A DNA stretch of 64,000 bases, from the NCBI GenBank assembly GCA_910577365.1, contig CAJTMU010000001.1, forward strand, positions 22,954 to 86,953. Direction: 5' to 3'. The stretch comes from an uncultured Oscillospiraceae bacterium. GTDB lineage: Bacteria; Bacillota; Clostridia; Oscillospirales; Ruminococcaceae. The stretch's first letter is position 1, and each line of letters opens with the position of its first letter. Position numbers and translations under genes: made by a program. The notes under the pieces are model-generated. The model did not search any database, was not told where the DNA came from, and saw nothing but the letters and a program-made list of their open reading frames with translations. Shown here one piece after another: positions 52,239 through 60,508 of this stretch.

Positions 52239-52400
52239 AAATCCCTCCCGTAAAGGGCGCTCGGCACACTGGGCATAATTTATTTTCAAATTTTGACATA
52301 TCTATCCTTTCGCCGTTTTCCCTTGGCATACACACCTTTAGTACACCATATTCTGGGCGTAATTTCAAGCGATAAATACCGTTTTATGTGAAAATATTGT
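52239..52400 (-). pseudogene. Truncated 5' end of the RING gene (copy C)
   Basis: Minus-strand MSKFENKLCPVCRAPF (start at 52302) with the same AAAGGATAGAT ribosome site and upstream sequence as the gene at 45267. After about 20 codons it breaks into unrelated sequence at a CCCTCCCGTAAAGGG hairpin, and it cannot fold as a complete RING domain. The promoter -10 has changed from TATACT to TGTACT. Confidence 0.85.
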
Positions 52401-52430
52401 AAAAAATACCGCCCTCGTTTCCGAGGGCAG
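52401..52430 (-). terminator. Terminator after the small membrane gene
   Basis: Minus strand TGCCCTC-ggaaac-GAGGGCGG followed by TATTTTTT; duplicate of 49813-49842. Confidence 0.75.
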
Positions 52431-52441
52431 GTCTGAAAAAG

Positions 52442-52687
52442 TCAGCTGGGGATATTATCTTTAAAACGTTCATAATGCTCATAAATATCGTCGGGATCGT
52501 TTTGGCGCATTTCCTCGATCACTTCCTCAAACCGAGGGTGTGCCTGCGTCATTATATATTGATCCGAATATGCGTCATTTTCATCTGCCGTATCGTGAGA
52601 TAACGTAAAATTAAGCAAAGAGATCAACGCAGCAAATAAAGCGATCACGATCATCGTTTCAAAAACATACTTCGTGTATTTCCGCAA
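52442..52687 (-). CDS. Small membrane protein in the accessory segment
   Basis: An 81-residue protein with one N-terminal membrane helix (VFETMIVIALFAALISLL) and an acidic extracytoplasmic tail (QNDPDDIYEHYERF). The start is TTG at 52687 with GGGGTGG upstream. It lies 3 bases after the stop of the degraded gene above and ends at a terminator. No family recognised. Confidence 0.45.
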   Translation of the reverse strand: MRKYTKYVFETMIVIALFAALISLLNFTLSHDTADENDAYSDQYIMTQAHPRFEEVIEEMRQNDPDDIYEHYERFKDNIPS

Positions 52688-52690
52688 TTT

Positions 52691-53030
52691 TTACCACCCC
52701 ATATCTTCGTAAGCGTCTTCAAAATAAAGCGTCCAATCGTGCGATATGTAACCACTGACATCCAAACCGCTGGGAGAAACCTTGTTCACAAAGCCAAAAT
52801 AATAAAATTTATCAGGATCTAAATTATATATGCAGAAATTATAATAGAATAAACTGTATTCTGGCTTACGAACCAATTCATTACGATAATCAATATCAAA
52901 GCTTGCTATACGTTTGCCTGTGGAATAATCGTATACCTCAATTGCATTGATTCGTTCATATTCTCGGTATGTGTTACCTTAACCGAGAAGCGTGTGGTTA
53001 AATAATAACCATAATCGAATTTCGAAAACT
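52691..53030 (-). pseudogene. Decayed gene downstream of a consensus promoter
   Basis: One frame encodes GNTYREYERINAIEVYDYS and onward to the stop at 52691 (about 95 residues, ending YFEDAYEDMGW) but has no start codon. The preceding frame reads FDYGYYLTTRFSVK, so a frameshift near 52978 is likely. A perfect promoter lies about 50 bases upstream of the break. The protein family is not recognised; the sequence is Tyr/Asp rich and looks beta-stranded. Confidence 0.45.
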
Positions 53031-53046
53031 AAACAATGATATATTG

Positions 53047-53104
53047 TCCAAAACAACACCCTTGTTGTTTTATTAATTATACTATCTTTCTTATTTTATG
53101 TCAA
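53047..53104 (-). promoter_or_regulatory. Consensus promoter with 5' hairpin, in repeat copy 2
   Basis: Minus-strand TTGACA (53099-53104), 17 bases, TATAAT (53076-53081), then AAAACAACA-AGGG-TGTTGTTTT immediately at the expected transcript start. Confidence 0.75.
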
Positions 53105-53290
53105 GGTAATTATACAGAAAAAACCTTACAAAGTTTGCAACGGTTCTTTGTATATTTATACAAATTTATATCTTTAATGTAAAAAGGCAGGGTAAACTAT
53201 AACCCATCTCCATAATAACAATATTACACCCGCGGTTATGATAATTTTGCATGGGAAAATATCACCAATAAATCGCACACTTTTTTGGCG
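53099..53290. repeat. Diverged intergenic repeat, copy 2
   Basis: Partner of 52037-52230, next to the end of the true ribosomal operon, so it is probably the parent copy. Confidence 0.55.
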
Positions 53291-53303
53291 GAAATGTTCA
53301 AAC

Positions 53304-53335
53304 AAATAAAGCGCCGCCTTTGCGCCGCTTTATTT
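53304..53335 (-). terminator. Terminator of the ribosomal protein operon
   Basis: AAATAAAGCGgCGC..GCGcCGCTTTATTT after rplQ. A second hairpin CCCTCCC-TTTAC-GGGAGGG (53345-53366) lies between it and the stop codon. Confidence 0.85.
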
Positions 53336-53374
53336 ATCTTACAGAAATCCCTCCCGTAAAGGGAGGGACAATGC

Positions 53375-53716
53375 TTATACCAGCTCGATGACCGCCATCT
53401 CCGCAGCATCACCGCGGCGCGGACCGATCTTGTAAATTCTTGTATATCCGCCGTTTCTGTCGGCGTACTTGGGAGCGATCTCGTCAAACACCTTCTTAGC
53501 TACGTCCTCCTTGGTGATGTAGGACAGAACCTGACGCTTTGTGTGCAGGGTGTTAGCCTTTCCGAGTGTTATCATTTTCTCAGCTACCGCGCGGACTTCC
53601 TTTGCGCGGGTTACCGTGGTCTCTATCTTTCCGTTCTCAAGCAGGAATGTAACCATGCCTCTGAGCATTGCTTTTCTATGGTCGCTGGGACGACCCAGCT
53701 TTCTTGTACCTGGCAT
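53375..53716 (-). CDS. rplQ: 50S ribosomal protein L17
   Basis: A 113-residue L17 with the typical opening M-P-G-T-R-K-L-G-R-P-S-D-H-R and the central ITLGKANTLHTKRQV. It sits near the exit tunnel of the 50S subunit. Last gene of the alpha operon, 40 bases after rpoA. Its 3' half is duplicated at 49501-49722. Confidence 0.97.
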   Translation of the reverse strand: MPGTRKLGRPSDHRKAMLRGMVTFLLENGKIETTVTRAKEVRAVAEKMITLGKANTLHTKRQVLSYITKEDVAKKVFDEIAPKYADRNGGYTRIYKIGPRRGDAAEMAVIELV

Positions 53717-53756
53717 TTTTCATTCTCCTTTCATAGGATTTTGGTTTATGTCAACC

Positions 53757-54716
53757 TTAGTTGCTGTCTTCTGAGGGAGTGAGGTCGCAGCCGAGAGAAA
53801 TCAGCTTTGACTTTACCTCATCGAAGGACTTCTTGCCGAGGTTTCTTACCTTCATCATGTCCTCAGGGGACTTGTTAACAAGGTCCTCCACCGTATTGAT
53901 ACCCGCTCTCTTCAAGCAGTTGAAGGAGCGAACAGACAACTCAAGCTCCTCAATGGTCATCTCAAGCACTCTGTCCTTGCGGCTCTCTTCCTTGGTCTCC
54001 ATGATGTCCTGAGTGCTTACCTCGTCGGACAGGTCCGCGAAGAGCTGAAGTCTTTCCATCAATATTTTAGCCGCATAGCTTACCGCTTCCTTAGCGGATA
54101 TCGTCCCGTCCGTCCAGATTTCGATTATAAGCTTCTCAAAATCTGTTCTCTGTCCGACACGGGTGTTTTCAACCGTATAATTGCACTTTAAAACAGGCGT
54201 ATATATACTGTCCACAGGAATTATACCAATAATGGGCTGGAGATAATTCTTGTTCTGCTCCGCGGAAACATATCCCCTGCCCCTGTCAAGCGTGATATCC
54301 ATGTACAGCTTGGCGCCTGTGCCGAGAGTTGCGATATGCATACCGGGATCGAGTATTTCAACCTCACTGTCGGTTTTGATGTCGCCGGCGGTAACCTCGC
54401 ATTCGCCTTCCGCCTCGATATAAATCGTCTTGGGGGCTTCCCCGTACATCTTGGCTCTCAGACCTTTAATGTTGAGGATTATCTCAGTAACATCTTCTTT
54501 AACGCCGGGAATGGTCGAAAACTCATGCTGAACGCCGTCAATCTTGACGGAGGTCGCCGCCACACCCGGTAACGAGGAGAGTAGCACCCTTCTCAGGCTG
54601 TTGCCCAATGTGTTTCCATATCCGCTCTGGAGAGGCTCCAGAACGAACATTCCGTAAGTTCCGTCAGACCTCAGTTTAGAGGTCTCAATATTGAGCTTTT
54701 CAAATTTTTCAAGCAT
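53757..54716 (-). CDS. rpoA: RNA polymerase alpha subunit
   Basis: A 319-residue alpha subunit. The N-terminal assembly domain includes GNTLGNSLRRVLLSSLPG; the C-terminal domain (about 245-310) carries two HhH units (CLKRAGINTVEDL, KVRNLGKKSFDEV) that bind UP elements and activators. The ATG at 54716 follows GGGAGGGTTACCAA; an in-frame start at 54755 would add 13 residues. About 50 bases of this gene are copied in the scar at 49723-49765. The 279-base gap to rpsD contains a GC-rich hairpin (54750-54790) but no clear promoter. Confidence 0.97.
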   Translation of the reverse strand: MLEKFEKLNIETSKLRSDGTYGMFVLEPLQSGYGNTLGNSLRRVLLSSLPGVAATSVKIDGVQHEFSTIPGVKEDVTEIILNIKGLRAKMYGEAPKTIYIEAEGECEVTAGDIKTDSEVEILDPGMHIATLGTGAKLYMDITLDRGRGYVSAEQNKNYLQPIIGIIPVDSIYTPVLKCNYTVENTRVGQRTDFEKLIIEIWTDGTISAKEAVSYAAKILMERLQLFADLSDEVSTQDIMETKEESRKDRVLEMTIEELELSVRSFNCLKRAGINTVEDLVNKSPEDMMKVRNLGKKSFDEVKSKLISLGCDLTPSEDSN

Positions 54717-54995
54717 TTGGTAACCCTCCCACAAGTTTTGTCGTAAGGTATGCACCGGACCTTCCGCCCCGCGTCGGTGCGCGGGCGCGTAAGCGGCTGC
54801 CGCCGATCCGGCACCTACACAATTATCCTGTGCTTACTGCTGTATTCCTGTTAATTTTAACTCATACTCCGCCTAAAGTCTTTACATTAAAGTATTGACA
54901 ATATTTCTGCGGGCTAATCAGCATTTTAACGCAAACAGCGCGCCGGTATATGAATTAAAAATAACTGCACTAAATATCTGTATGCTGAGAAGCAA

Positions 54996-55598
54996 TTATT
55001 TAGAATACAACTCGATAATCAGGTGCTCTGCGATCTCGAAGTCGAGATCCTCACGCTGGAACGCACGGGTTACCTTAGCGGAAGCTGCCTCCTTATTTAC
55101 GTCAAGCCACATGGGAACGAGTCTGCCGCCTGCTGTTTCAGCGATCTCCTCAAACTTCTTGCTCTTCTTGCTCTTATCGCGAAGGGAGATAACGTCGCCA
55201 ACCTTAACTCTGTAAGAAGGGATATCAACTCTCTTGCCGTTCACACAGAAATGACCGTGAGATACGAGCTGACGAGCCTCACGACGGGTGGTTGCCATGC
55301 CCATTCTGAAAACGATGTTGTCAAGACGGGATTCCAGAAGCCTGATAAGGTTTTCACCGGCAATGCCTTCCTCTTTGGTAGCATGTTCATAGTAGTGACG
55401 GAACTGCTTTTCGAGAACGCCGTAAACAAACTTCAGCTTCTGCTTTTCCTTAAGCTGGGAGCCGTACTCGGAAACCTTCTTGCGTCTGTTGCCGCCGGGG
55501 TTTCTCTTGGATTTCTTATTTTCGGAATAGCCCAGTACCGCGGGACTGATGTCCAGCGCTCTGCACTTTTTCAGAATAGGATCGCGATTAACTGCCAT
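54996..55598 (-). CDS. rpsD: 30S ribosomal protein S4
   Basis: A 200-residue S4 with an S4 RNA-binding domain (about 93-155, RLDNIVFRMGMATTRREARQ and HGHFCVNGKRVDIPSYRV). The N-terminus lacks the four-cysteine zinc knuckle of zinc-type S4 (only Cys13 is seen). Primary binder of 16S rRNA and, in many bacteria, translational regulator of this operon. The long gap before rpoA is a candidate site for such control, but no known motif was recognised. Confidence 0.97.
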   Translation of the reverse strand: MAVNRDPILKKCRALDISPAVLGYSENKKSKRNPGGNRRKKVSEYGSQLKEKQKLKFVYGVLEKQFRHYYEHATKEEGIAGENLIRLLESRLDNIVFRMGMATTRREARQLVSHGHFCVNGKRVDIPSYRVKVGDVISLRDKSKKSKKFEEIAETAGGRLVPMWLDVNKEAASAKVTRAFQREDLDFEIAEHLIIELYSK

Positions 55599-55697
55599 TA
55601 TAATTATCCTCCGTTATTTGATCAAATATCGGTTTGTCAACCGACGCCGAGTAAACGACCGCTCGGCTCTTTTCACTTGTAGTTTCTTACAGTCGGA

Positions 55698-56099
55698 CTA
55701 TACGCGTCTTCTCTTGGGAGGACGGCATCCGTTGTGGGGAATGGGGGTAACGTCCTTGATGAGCTTTACCTCAAGACCTGCCGCCTGAAGCGCTCTGATA
55801 GCCGCCTCGCGTCCGGAACCGGGGCCCTTTACGAAAACCTCAACAGTTTTGAGTCCGTGCTCCATCGCTGCCTTTGCCGCAACGTCCGCCGCTGTCTGAG
55901 CCGCGTAAGGGGTGGATTTTCTTGAGCCTCTGAAGCCCAGTCCGCCCGCGCTTGCCCATGAGAGAGCGTTGCCCTGAAGGTCGGTGATGGTAACGATAGT
56001 GTTGTTAAAAGTAGACTGGATATGAGCCGCACCGTTTTCGATGTTCTTGCGCTCACGACGTCTGCGGATAACCTGCTTTCCGCCTTTGGCTGCTGCCAT
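55698..56099 (-). CDS. rpsK: 30S ribosomal protein S11
   Basis: A 133-residue S11 with NTIVTITDLQGNALSWASAG and the conserved C-terminal D-V-T-P-I-P-H-N-G-C-R-P-P-K-R-R-R-V. Platform of the 30S subunit. It lies 17 bases after rpsM. Confidence 0.97.
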   Translation of the reverse strand: MAAAKGGKQVIRRRRERKNIENGAAHIQSTFNNTIVTITDLQGNALSWASAGGLGFRGSRKSTPYAAQTAADVAAKAAMEHGLKTVEVFVKGPGSGREAAIRALQAAGLEVKLIKDVTPIPHNGCRPPKRRRV

Positions 56100-56116
56100 T
56101 TATATACCACCTTTCA

Positions 56117-56488
56117 TTACTTCTTCTTGTTAGCAATTGTCTTCTTGGGACCCTTGCGTGTTCTCGCGTTGGTCTTTGTGCGCTGTCCGCGAACGGGAAG
56201 TCCCTTGCGGTGACGCATGCCGCGATAGCAGTTTATCTCAACCAGACGCTTGATATCCAAAGCGACCTTTCTTCTCAGATCGCCCTCTACGAGATAGCCC
56301 TCATGGTCTATCACGTCACGGATCTTTGCCTCCTCAACGTCGGACAGATCTCTGACGCGGGTATCGGGATTTATTCCTGCTTTAGCCAGAATATCGTTGG
56401 CGGTCTTTCTGCCTATGCCATAAACATAGGTAAGACCAATCTCAACACGCTTTTCCTTGGGCAGGTCTACACCGGCGATTCTTGCCAT
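56117..56488 (-). CDS. rpsM: 30S ribosomal protein S13
   Basis: A 123-residue S13: MARIAGVDLP start, H2TH region YGIGRKTANDIL, and a basic C-terminal tail reaching the tRNA (RGQRTKTNARTRKGPKK). Contacts the P-site tRNA and 50S bridges. Confidence 0.97.
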   Translation of the reverse strand: MARIAGVDLPKEKRVEIGLTYVYGIGRKTANDILAKAGINPDTRVRDLSDVEEAKIRDVIDHEGYLVEGDLRRKVALDIKRLVEINCYRGMRHRKGLPVRGQRTKTNARTRKGPKKTIANKKK

Positions 56489-56517
56489 TGTTTTTCCTCC
56501 TATCTTGAAATCAAGGC

Positions 56518-56631
56518 TTAGCCCTGTCTTTGCTTGTGTTTGGGTTCAACACAAATAACCATTACTTTGCCCTTGCGCTTGATAACCTTGCACTTGTCGC
56601 ACATGGGCTTTACCGAAGGTCTTACTTTCAT
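56518..56631 (-). CDS. rpmJ: 50S ribosomal protein L36
   Basis: A 37-residue L36, MKVRPSVKPMCDKCKV at the start, with zinc ligands Cys11, Cys14, Cys27 and His32 (the zinc-containing type). Preceded by AAAGGAGGGTTAATTC. Found by reading the gap between infA and rpsM; it is too short for usual length cut-offs. Confidence 0.95.
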   Translation of the reverse strand: MKVRPSVKPMCDKCKVIKRKGKVMVICVEPKHKQRQG

Positions 56632-56686
56632 GAATTAACCCTCCTTTAAGGTTCTTTCTTGCTTGGGCGCCTCCCTTTGAGGGCGA

Positions 56687-56905
56687 TTACTTGGCGCGCC
56701 ATGTGATTCTTCCTTTTGTGAGGTCGTAAGGCGACATTTCCACAGTAACCTTGTCACCGGGCAAAATGCGAATGTAGTTCATTCTCAGCTTGCCGCTGAT
56801 GTGTGCCAAAATCTGGTGACCGTTTGAAAGCTCCACCTTGAACTGTGCGTTTGGCAGTGCTTCCAGAATAACGCCTTCAACTTCCAATACATCTTCTTTA
56901 GACAA
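56687..56905 (-). CDS. infA: Translation initiation factor IF-1
   Basis: A 72-residue S1-like OB fold: SKEDVLEVEGVILEALPNA, N-G-H-Q-I-L-A-H-I-S-G-K-L-R-M-N-Y-I-R-I and the closing K-G-R-I-T-W-R. The start is TTG at 56905, judged from family length and GAGGAG 11 bases upstream. Only 1 base separates it from the upstream KOW gene's stop. The frame is open further upstream, but that part overlaps the KOW gene. A CGCCCTC-AAA-GGGAGGCG hairpin lies between infA and rpmJ. Confidence 0.95.
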   Translation of the reverse strand: MSKEDVLEVEGVILEALPNAQFKVELSNGHQILAHISGKLRMNYIRILPGDKVTVEMSPYDLTKGRITWRAK

Positions 56906-56906
56906 G

Positions 56907-57164
56907 CTATTCACTCTCCTCGGCGATGCTTTGCTCACGCAGCAAGCGTAGCGCTCTGCGCAGCCCTTTGTCCGTAAGTTCCGAAAGCTCTATCGAGTTT
57001 TTCGTCGCGCGGACGTGTCTGATGTTCTTTTTTTTGGGGGACAGAAGCTTGCGCTCCTTTCCGTCGGCGATATACACATATCCTCCGTCAGCTCCCGCAA
57101 CGACGAACCAGCCGCCGCCGTCACGCCCCGCGGAGCTTATTACAACTGTACCCGTCTCTATCAT
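56907..57164 (-). CDS. KOW-domain RNA-binding protein (L14e-like)
   Basis: An 85-residue protein with a KOW/SH3-like beta domain (G-T-V-V-I-S-S-A-G-R-D-G-G-G-W-F) and a basic C-terminal half. It is the Firmicutes protein usually found between map and infA, annotated as an L14e/L6e/L27e-like RNA-binding protein; its ribosomal role is unproven. It starts 1 base after the map stop without its own strong Shine-Dalgarno, so it depends on translational coupling. Confidence 0.88.
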   Translation of the reverse strand: MIETGTVVISSAGRDGGGWFVVAGADGGYVYIADGKERKLLSPKKKNIRHVRATKNSIELSELTDKGLRRALRLLREQSIAEESE

Positions 57165-57165
57165 A

Positions 57166-57921
57166 TCAATGATGCTCCAGCGTCATTATCAGCGGCTCGG
57201 AATTGGTTATCGCCACCGTGTGCTCGAAATGGCAGCTGAGACTTCCGTCCGTTGTTACCACCGTCCACTTGTCTCCGAGAATATTAACCTCGGGGAAGTT
57301 GGAATTCACCATCGGCTCGATAGCTATCGTCATGCCTGGAGTAAGCCTCGGACCGCGCCCCGCTTTTCCGTAATTCGGAACCTCGGGCTCCTCGTGCATT
57401 TCCCTGCCGACGCCGTGACCGATAAACTTTCTCACCACCGCGTAGCCGCAGCTTTCAACATGGGTCTGCACAGCGTTTGAGATATCGCCTACCCTGTTGC
57501 CCGCGACTGCCTGCTCTATTCCCTTGTAAAGAGCCTCTTCGGTAGCCTTAAGAAGTTTCTCTGCCTCATCGGAAACCTTCCCCACGCGAAATGTCTTGGT
57601 GTTATCCCCCATGAAGCCGTTAAGCTCCGCGACTATGTCGCAGGAGATGATGTCCCCCTCCTTGAGAATTTTCTTTTTGGAGGGTATTCCGTGAATAAGC
57701 TCCTCGTTGACGGAAAAGCAATTATGCCCGGGGAATCCGCCGTAGCCCTTGCATGGCGAGTGCCCCCCATGGGATACGATAAAATCATTGACGATGCGGT
57801 CAAGCTCCCATGTGGAAATTCCCGCCACGGCGTTCTTTCCAGCCTGAGCCAGCGCCTGCGCCGCAAGCTCTCCCGCCTTGAGCATCAATTTAAGCTCGGT
57901 CGGATTTTTGATTTGAATCAT
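57166..57921 (-). CDS. map: Methionine aminopeptidase, type I
   Basis: A 251-residue pita-bread metallopeptidase removing N-terminal methionine. Metal ligands are visible in the segments D-I-I-S-C-D, M-G-D-N-T-K-T-F, F-I-G-H-G-V-G, A-I-E-P-M and C-H-F-E-H-T. Standard position between adk and infA. Confidence 0.96.
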   Translation of the reverse strand: MIQIKNPTELKLMLKAGELAAQALAQAGKNAVAGISTWELDRIVNDFIVSHGGHSPCKGYGGFPGHNCFSVNEELIHGIPSKKKILKEGDIISCDIVAELNGFMGDNTKTFRVGKVSDEAEKLLKATEEALYKGIEQAVAGNRVGDISNAVQTHVESCGYAVVRKFIGHGVGREMHEEPEVPNYGKAGRGPRLTPGMTIAIEPMVNSNFPEVNILGDKWTVVTTDGSLSCHFEHTVAITNSEPLIMTLEHH

Positions 57922-57943
57922 ATTTTTTGCTCTTTCAGAGGGA

Positions 57944-58576
57944 TCAGCCCTTGATAGCTGCCAAAGTCAGCTTTGAGGTATCGGCAATTTCCTCCTGACC
58001 CTCAACGGTGACCAGCTTACCCTTTGCGGCATAATAATCCTTTAAGGGAGCAGTCTTTTCGTGATAAGTCGCAAGACGCGCCTTTACTGTTTCGGGCTTG
58101 TCGTCTATTCTCTGAACAACCTTTGCGCCGCAAGCGTCGCAGATGCCCTCAGCCTTTGTGGGCTTGTATTCGATATGGTAGGAGTTTCCGCAGCCCTCGC
58201 AAACGCGTCTGCCGGACATTCTCGCGGTTATCTTCTCGTCGGGAACATTTATTTCCACTACCTTATCTATCTGAACGCCCATTTTATCCAGAGCCTCAGC
58301 CTGCAAAACGGTTCTGGGAAAGCCGTCCAGAATAAAGCCGTTTTTCGCGTCGTCCTGCGCTATCCTGTCCTTAAGGATACCGATAACTATTTCATCGGGA
58401 ACAAGGTCGCCCCTGTCCATGCATTCCTTAGCCGCAAGACCCGCGGGTGTTCCGTTCTTTACCGCCTCGCGGAGCATATTTCCCGTAGAGATGGCGGGAA
58501 TATTCAACTCCTTGCAGACCACCTCAGCCTGTGTTCCTTTGCCTGCGCCCGGAGCGCCCAAAAAAATCATATTCAT
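57944..58576 (-). CDS. adk: Adenylate kinase
   Basis: A 210-residue kinase interconverting ATP+AMP and 2 ADP. The P-loop is G-A-P-G-A-G-K-G-T, with DGFPRT and a long LID carrying a zinc site (C-E-G-C ... C-D-A-C) as in Gram-positive enzymes. The ATG at 58576 follows AGGAGAATTTCT; an upstream in-frame start at 58603 is less likely. Confidence 0.96.
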   Translation of the reverse strand: MNMIFLGAPGAGKGTQAEVVCKELNIPAISTGNMLREAVKNGTPAGLAAKECMDRGDLVPDEIVIGILKDRIAQDDAKNGFILDGFPRTVLQAEALDKMGVQIDKVVEINVPDEKITARMSGRRVCEGCGNSYHIEYKPTKAEGICDACGAKVVQRIDDKPETVKARLATYHEKTAPLKDYYAAKGKLVTVEGQEEIADTSKLTLAAIKG

Positions 58577-58657
58577 AGAAATTCTCCTGTTCATCTCTGT
58601 CACCCGCCGACAGCAGCCCGCCTCCGTGCCGGAGCACTTCGGCGAGAGCGTCCTTCC

Positions 58658-60004
58658 TTAGTCGAGGAAGCCCGGGTGATGACGCATCATAATCTGGCTC
58701 TCCAGCGAACGAACGGTTTCAAGCGCAACTCCGACAACGATGAGCATCGTTGTGCCGCCGAGGCTTACGCCAGTCATTCCAGTGCACAGAGAGAAGATTA
58801 TCGGGAATATCGCGATAATTCCAAGGAATATCGCGCCAATCAGCGTAATCTTGTTGAGGGAGTTGTAGATAAAATCCGATGTGGGCTTGCCAGGTCTGTA
58901 ACCCGGAATAGCACCGTTATTCTTCTTAAGGTTATTCGCTATCTCAACAGGATTATAGGATATAGAAACATAGAAATAGTTGAACGCGATAATCAGCACA
59001 AAGTAAATTACCGCATATGCGGGACTGTTCTGGCTGAAAAATCTAACAAAGCCGTCCCAGAAGCTATCATTTGTGCCGTCAATGCCGAAAAAGTAGCATA
59101 TCGTCTGCGGCAGGCTCATGAGCGACATAGCGAAGATGATAGGCATAACACCCGACATAGCAACCTTTATCGGTATATGAGTTGACTGACCGCCGTACAT
59201 TTTTCTTCCGACAACTCGCTTTGCGTACTGGACGGGTATCCTGCGCTCCGCGTTGGTCATCAAAATAACGAACCAGATCATCGCCGCAAAAATGATAACG
59301 ATAAGCGCAACAAAGATAATATTCTTCATATCCTCTTTGCACATATCGATAAAGTATCCTACCGTGTTGGGTATCCTCGAAACGATACCCGCGAAGAGTA
59401 TCATGGAGATGCCGTTGCCTATTCCCTTTTCGTTGATACGGTCACCCAGCCATATGATAAGCGAAGCGCCCGCCACAAAGCAGGAAATTATGACGATTGC
59501 CGATAGAATAACTGAGAACGTGTCGCTGGTCGTATCAAAAACGTCGCCGTACCTCAGTACCGCGCGGTGGGGCGTGCCCTCGGCGTTTATGCCGTTTCTC
59601 AGCGTAAAGTAGAAAGCCGTCGCCTGAAATATTGCTATGCCCAGCGCGACAAATTTCGTTATCGTGTTGATTTTCTTCCTGCCCTCGTCGCCCTCCTTGG
59701 ATAGCTTCTCCAAAGGCGGTATGGCTACTGTGAGCAGCTGGATGATAATCGACGCGTTGATATAAGGCGTGATTGACATCGCCAACAGTGTGCCTTTTCC
59801 AAGCGAACCGCCCGTCATTACATCGAGATAATTAAGCAGCGAAGCGCCGCTCATCATCTCAGATATGGAGCCGTTGTCCAGAAAAGGAACAAAAATGTTT
59901 GAGCCTAAGCGGAAAAGGATGATGATAAACAGTGTGTACAAAATCTTTTTACGCAGCTGAGTGTCGACCCACGCATTGCGAAAGACTGAGAACATTCCGT
60001 TCAT
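58658..60004 (-). CDS. secY: Protein translocase subunit SecY
   Basis: A 448-residue channel of the Sec translocon with ten membrane helices. Hallmarks are the plug region (LLNYLDVMTGGSL), ITPYINASIIIQLL and the cytoplasmic loop with RPGKPTSDFIYN. It receives substrates from Ffh/SRP (gene at 15022). It starts at the last base of rplO. Confidence 0.97.
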   Translation of the reverse strand: MNGMFSVFRNAWVDTQLRKKILYTLFIIILFRLGSNIFVPFLDNGSISEMMSGASLLNYLDVMTGGSLGKGTLLAMSITPYINASIIIQLLTVAIPPLEKLSKEGDEGRKKINTITKFVALGIAIFQATAFYFTLRNGINAEGTPHRAVLRYGDVFDTTSDTFSVILSAIVIISCFVAGASLIIWLGDRINEKGIGNGISMILFAGIVSRIPNTVGYFIDMCKEDMKNIIFVALIVIIFAAMIWFVILMTNAERRIPVQYAKRVVGRKMYGGQSTHIPIKVAMSGVMPIIFAMSLMSLPQTICYFFGIDGTNDSFWDGFVRFFSQNSPAYAVIYFVLIIAFNYFYVSISYNPVEIANNLKKNNGAIPGYRPGKPTSDFIYNSLNKITLIGAIFLGIIAIFPIIFSLCTGMTGVSLGGTTMLIVVGVALETVRSLESQIMMRHHPGFLD

Positions 60005-60447
60005 TACATCACCTCTGCCTTTCCGCCTGCCTTTTCAATTTTTTCCTTTGCCGCCTCGGTGAACTTGGCAGCCTTTACGGTCAAGCTCTTTGTAAGCTCG
60101 CCGTTGCCCAGAATTTTTATGCCGTCCTTCGCGTCCTTGATCGCGCCGCACTCAACAAGAGCCGCCGCGTCAACAACCGCGCCGCTTTCAAAGCGCTTTT
60201 CAAGCTCGGAAACGTTTAAGGCAGCATACTCCTTGGCGAAGATGTTATTAAAGCCTCTTTTAGGCATTCTTCTCTGGAGAGGCATCTGACCGCCTTCGAA
60301 ACCGGGTCTGATAGAGCCGCCCGAACGTGCCTTCTGTCCCTTATGACCCTTACCTGCCGTTTTGCCGTTGCCAGAACCGTGACCGCGTCCGATACGCTTA
60401 ACGTCCTTTACAGAGCCAAAAGCGGGCTGTAATTCGTGTAGCTTCAT
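60004..60447 (-). CDS. rplO: 50S ribosomal protein L15
   Basis: A 147-residue L15 with the Gly/Lys-rich N-terminal tail (GRGHGSGNGKTAGKGHKGQ) threading into 23S rRNA, and the globular domain ending AGGKAEVM. The ATG at 60447 follows GGGGGTGCAAACCAGT. A GC-rich hairpin (GCCGCACGGCG) near 60487 separates it from rpmD. Confidence 0.97.
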   Translation of the reverse strand: MKLHELQPAFGSVKDVKRIGRGHGSGNGKTAGKGHKGQKARSGGSIRPGFEGGQMPLQRRMPKRGFNNIFAKEYAALNVSELEKRFESGAVVDAAALVECGAIKDAKDGIKILGNGELTKSLTVKAAKFTEAAKEKIEKAGGKAEVM

Positions 60448-60508
60448 ACTGGTTTGCACCCCCTAGTAAATTTTAGAATTGTGTGACGCCGCACGGCGTC
60501 CAAGATAA

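Noticed and set aside
58061..59185. 374-codon plus-strand frame opposite adk and secY
   Set aside because: It spans two real genes and their gap in antisense.
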